Positions 63,269 to 64,000 of a DNA stretch of 64,000 nt are shown piece after piece. The notes beneath the pieces were generated by a model, which worked only from the letters and a program-made list of their open reading frames with translations, was not told the origin of the DNA and searched no databases. The stretch is from Dysgonomonas sp. BGC7 (GTDB lineage Bacteria; Bacteroidota; Bacteroidia; Bacteroidales; Dysgonomonadaceae). Each line of letters starts with the position of its first letter. Within the stretch, counting starts at the first letter, position 1. Location: assembly GCF_001261735.1 (NCBI RefSeq), contig NZ_CVRP01000007.1:1-64000 (forward strand), given 5' to 3'. The position numbers and the translations under genes are program-made.

Positions 63269-64000
63269 GATTTTATTGTATTGTACTCAATTAACTGAGA
63301 CAGGAGGAATAGAAAATCATATCTTAGAATTTTGTCAAAAGATGTGCTCTGTGGGCGTTGAAATAGATCTTATTGTTCCTCGTTTTAAAATGTTGGATAG
63401 GGATCAACAAACACTAAGAGATAATTGCTTAAACACTTATTTTTACTATAGTCCTCAAAAATATAAAAGTACGTTGTGGTTAATAAAGACATTATTGAAA
63501 CTCCGTAATAAGAATTATGATGCCCTATATACTAATGGACAAGGTGAGAGTATTTATATTGTCGGAAAACTAATGGGAATCCCTAATTGGGTACATCACC
63601 ATCACTCCTCTGGAGGAAAAGGAGATCAAGAAACATGGGGAAACCAATATACAAAGGCCTTAAGGGGAGCGAAGACTATTATTGCTTGTTCTAATAAAAA
63701 TGCAAGAGAAATAGAGGATGTTGTAGGGCGAAGAATTGATTCTATACCATGTTTTTCTAGAGATCTTGGTGATAGTATTTCAGGGCCATTAGGAAACTCA
63801 GATATTCTTAACTTCGGATATTATGGACGTTTAATTAATGGTAAAGGTATAGAGCTAATTTGTCAGTTAAGTAATGATAAAGATTGTTCTCATATAGTGT
63901 TTAACCTTTGGGGGATAGGAGATGTTTTTACACCTAAATATTTTGAACAATTCCCCAATATCGTTTTTCATGGAGGATTTAAAACGAAAGAAGAACTTAT
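63261..64000 (+). CDS. GT4-type glycosyltransferase, 3' end outside window
   Basis: The frame from ATG 63261 is open to the end of the window (about 246 codons). It begins MTKILLYCTQLTETGGIENHILEF, a GT4 N-terminal Rossmann opening with the GGIE loop. WVHHHHSSGGKGDQE near 114-128 and ACSNKNAREIEDVVG near 148 are usual in this family, and GYYGRLINGKGIELICQL near 188 is the start of the nucleotide-sugar-binding half. The start overlaps the end of the pyruvyltransferase gene. Sugar and linkage are not predictable. Confidence 0.85.
   Translation, partial: MTKILLYCTQLTETGGIENHILEFCQKMCSVGVEIDLIVPRFKMLDRDQQTLRDNCLNTYFYYSPQKYKSTLWLIKTLLKLRNKNYDALYTNGQGESIYIVGKLMGIPNWVHHHHSSGGKGDQETWGNQYTKALRGAKTIIACSNKNAREIEDVVGRRIDSIPCFSRDLGDSISGPLGNSDILNFGYYGRLINGKGIELICQLSNDKDCSHIVFNLWGIGDVFTPKYFEQFPNIVFHGGFKTKEEL

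Overview
The window is a stretch of an AT-rich Bacteroidales chromosome. The gene content (DUF5683, DUF4270, DUF4834, NigD-like, CCDC81-like HU/SPOR and DUF6056 proteins), the gene orders (parB-DUF5683-mltD-rel; glycogen-synthase-like and DUF4270 genes divergent from panCD; Fur-purA) and many promoters of the Bacteroidetes type (TTTG, about 20 bp, TAnnTTTG) all point there. The protein sequences fit Dysgonomonadaceae best, perhaps Dysgonomonas. The genus is an inference. I see no phage, insertion sequence, CRISPR array, rRNA or tRNA, and no clearly broken gene.

Positions 1-11.0 kb hold core information genes: the end of parB, a DUF5683 membrane protein, an MltD-type lytic transglycosylase, a RelA/SpoT enzyme, then rimP, nusA and infB with their own promoters, and an OmpH/Skp chaperone. 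The leader of that chaperone gene folds into a long stem ending in a two-hairpin junction. I do not recognise this RNA and it is my best candidate for something undescribed. From 11.0 to 27.0 kb come housekeeping genes: murI, dinB, a small RHH-like protein coupled to tadA, a NigD-like lipoprotein, a Fur repressor overlapping purA, a membrane zinc peptidase, two tandem metallophosphoesterases, recN, a sugar aminotransferase, purB, a pseudouridine synthase with an Arg/Gly/Asn-rich repeat tail, and asnS.

From 27.0 to 41.2 kb are a DUF6056 membrane protein, a LysE-type exporter, a DUF4270 lipoprotein with a half-length GT5 protein, panC-panD, a MATE pump, trmN6, lon, DUF4199, a GT2 glycosyltransferase, a nitroreductase, mntP and DUF4834. 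From 41.3 to 47.0 kb the minus strand carries the oxidative pentose phosphate genes (pgl, zwf and a short gnd), a lipoprotein with an internal duplication, and rplI-rpsR-rpsF. The zwf promoter region shares a 24-base identical block with the DUF6056 promoter region 16 kb away.

From 47 to 57 kb are a MarR regulator, a four-gene minus-strand envelope operon (DsbA-like, beta-helix lipoprotein, EEP phosphatase, GT14), pepD, a second OmpH-like protein, aroE, upp and an HU/SPOR protein. From 56.8 kb to the end there is a gmhA isomerase and the start of an exopolysaccharide or capsule operon: Wza-like export lipoprotein, Wzc-like tyrosine kinase, Wzx-like flippase, pyruvyltransferase, and a GT4 glycosyltransferase cut by the window edge.

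As is usual in this phylum, most genes lack a Shine-Dalgarno sequence. rpsR, rplI and zwf are clear exceptions.
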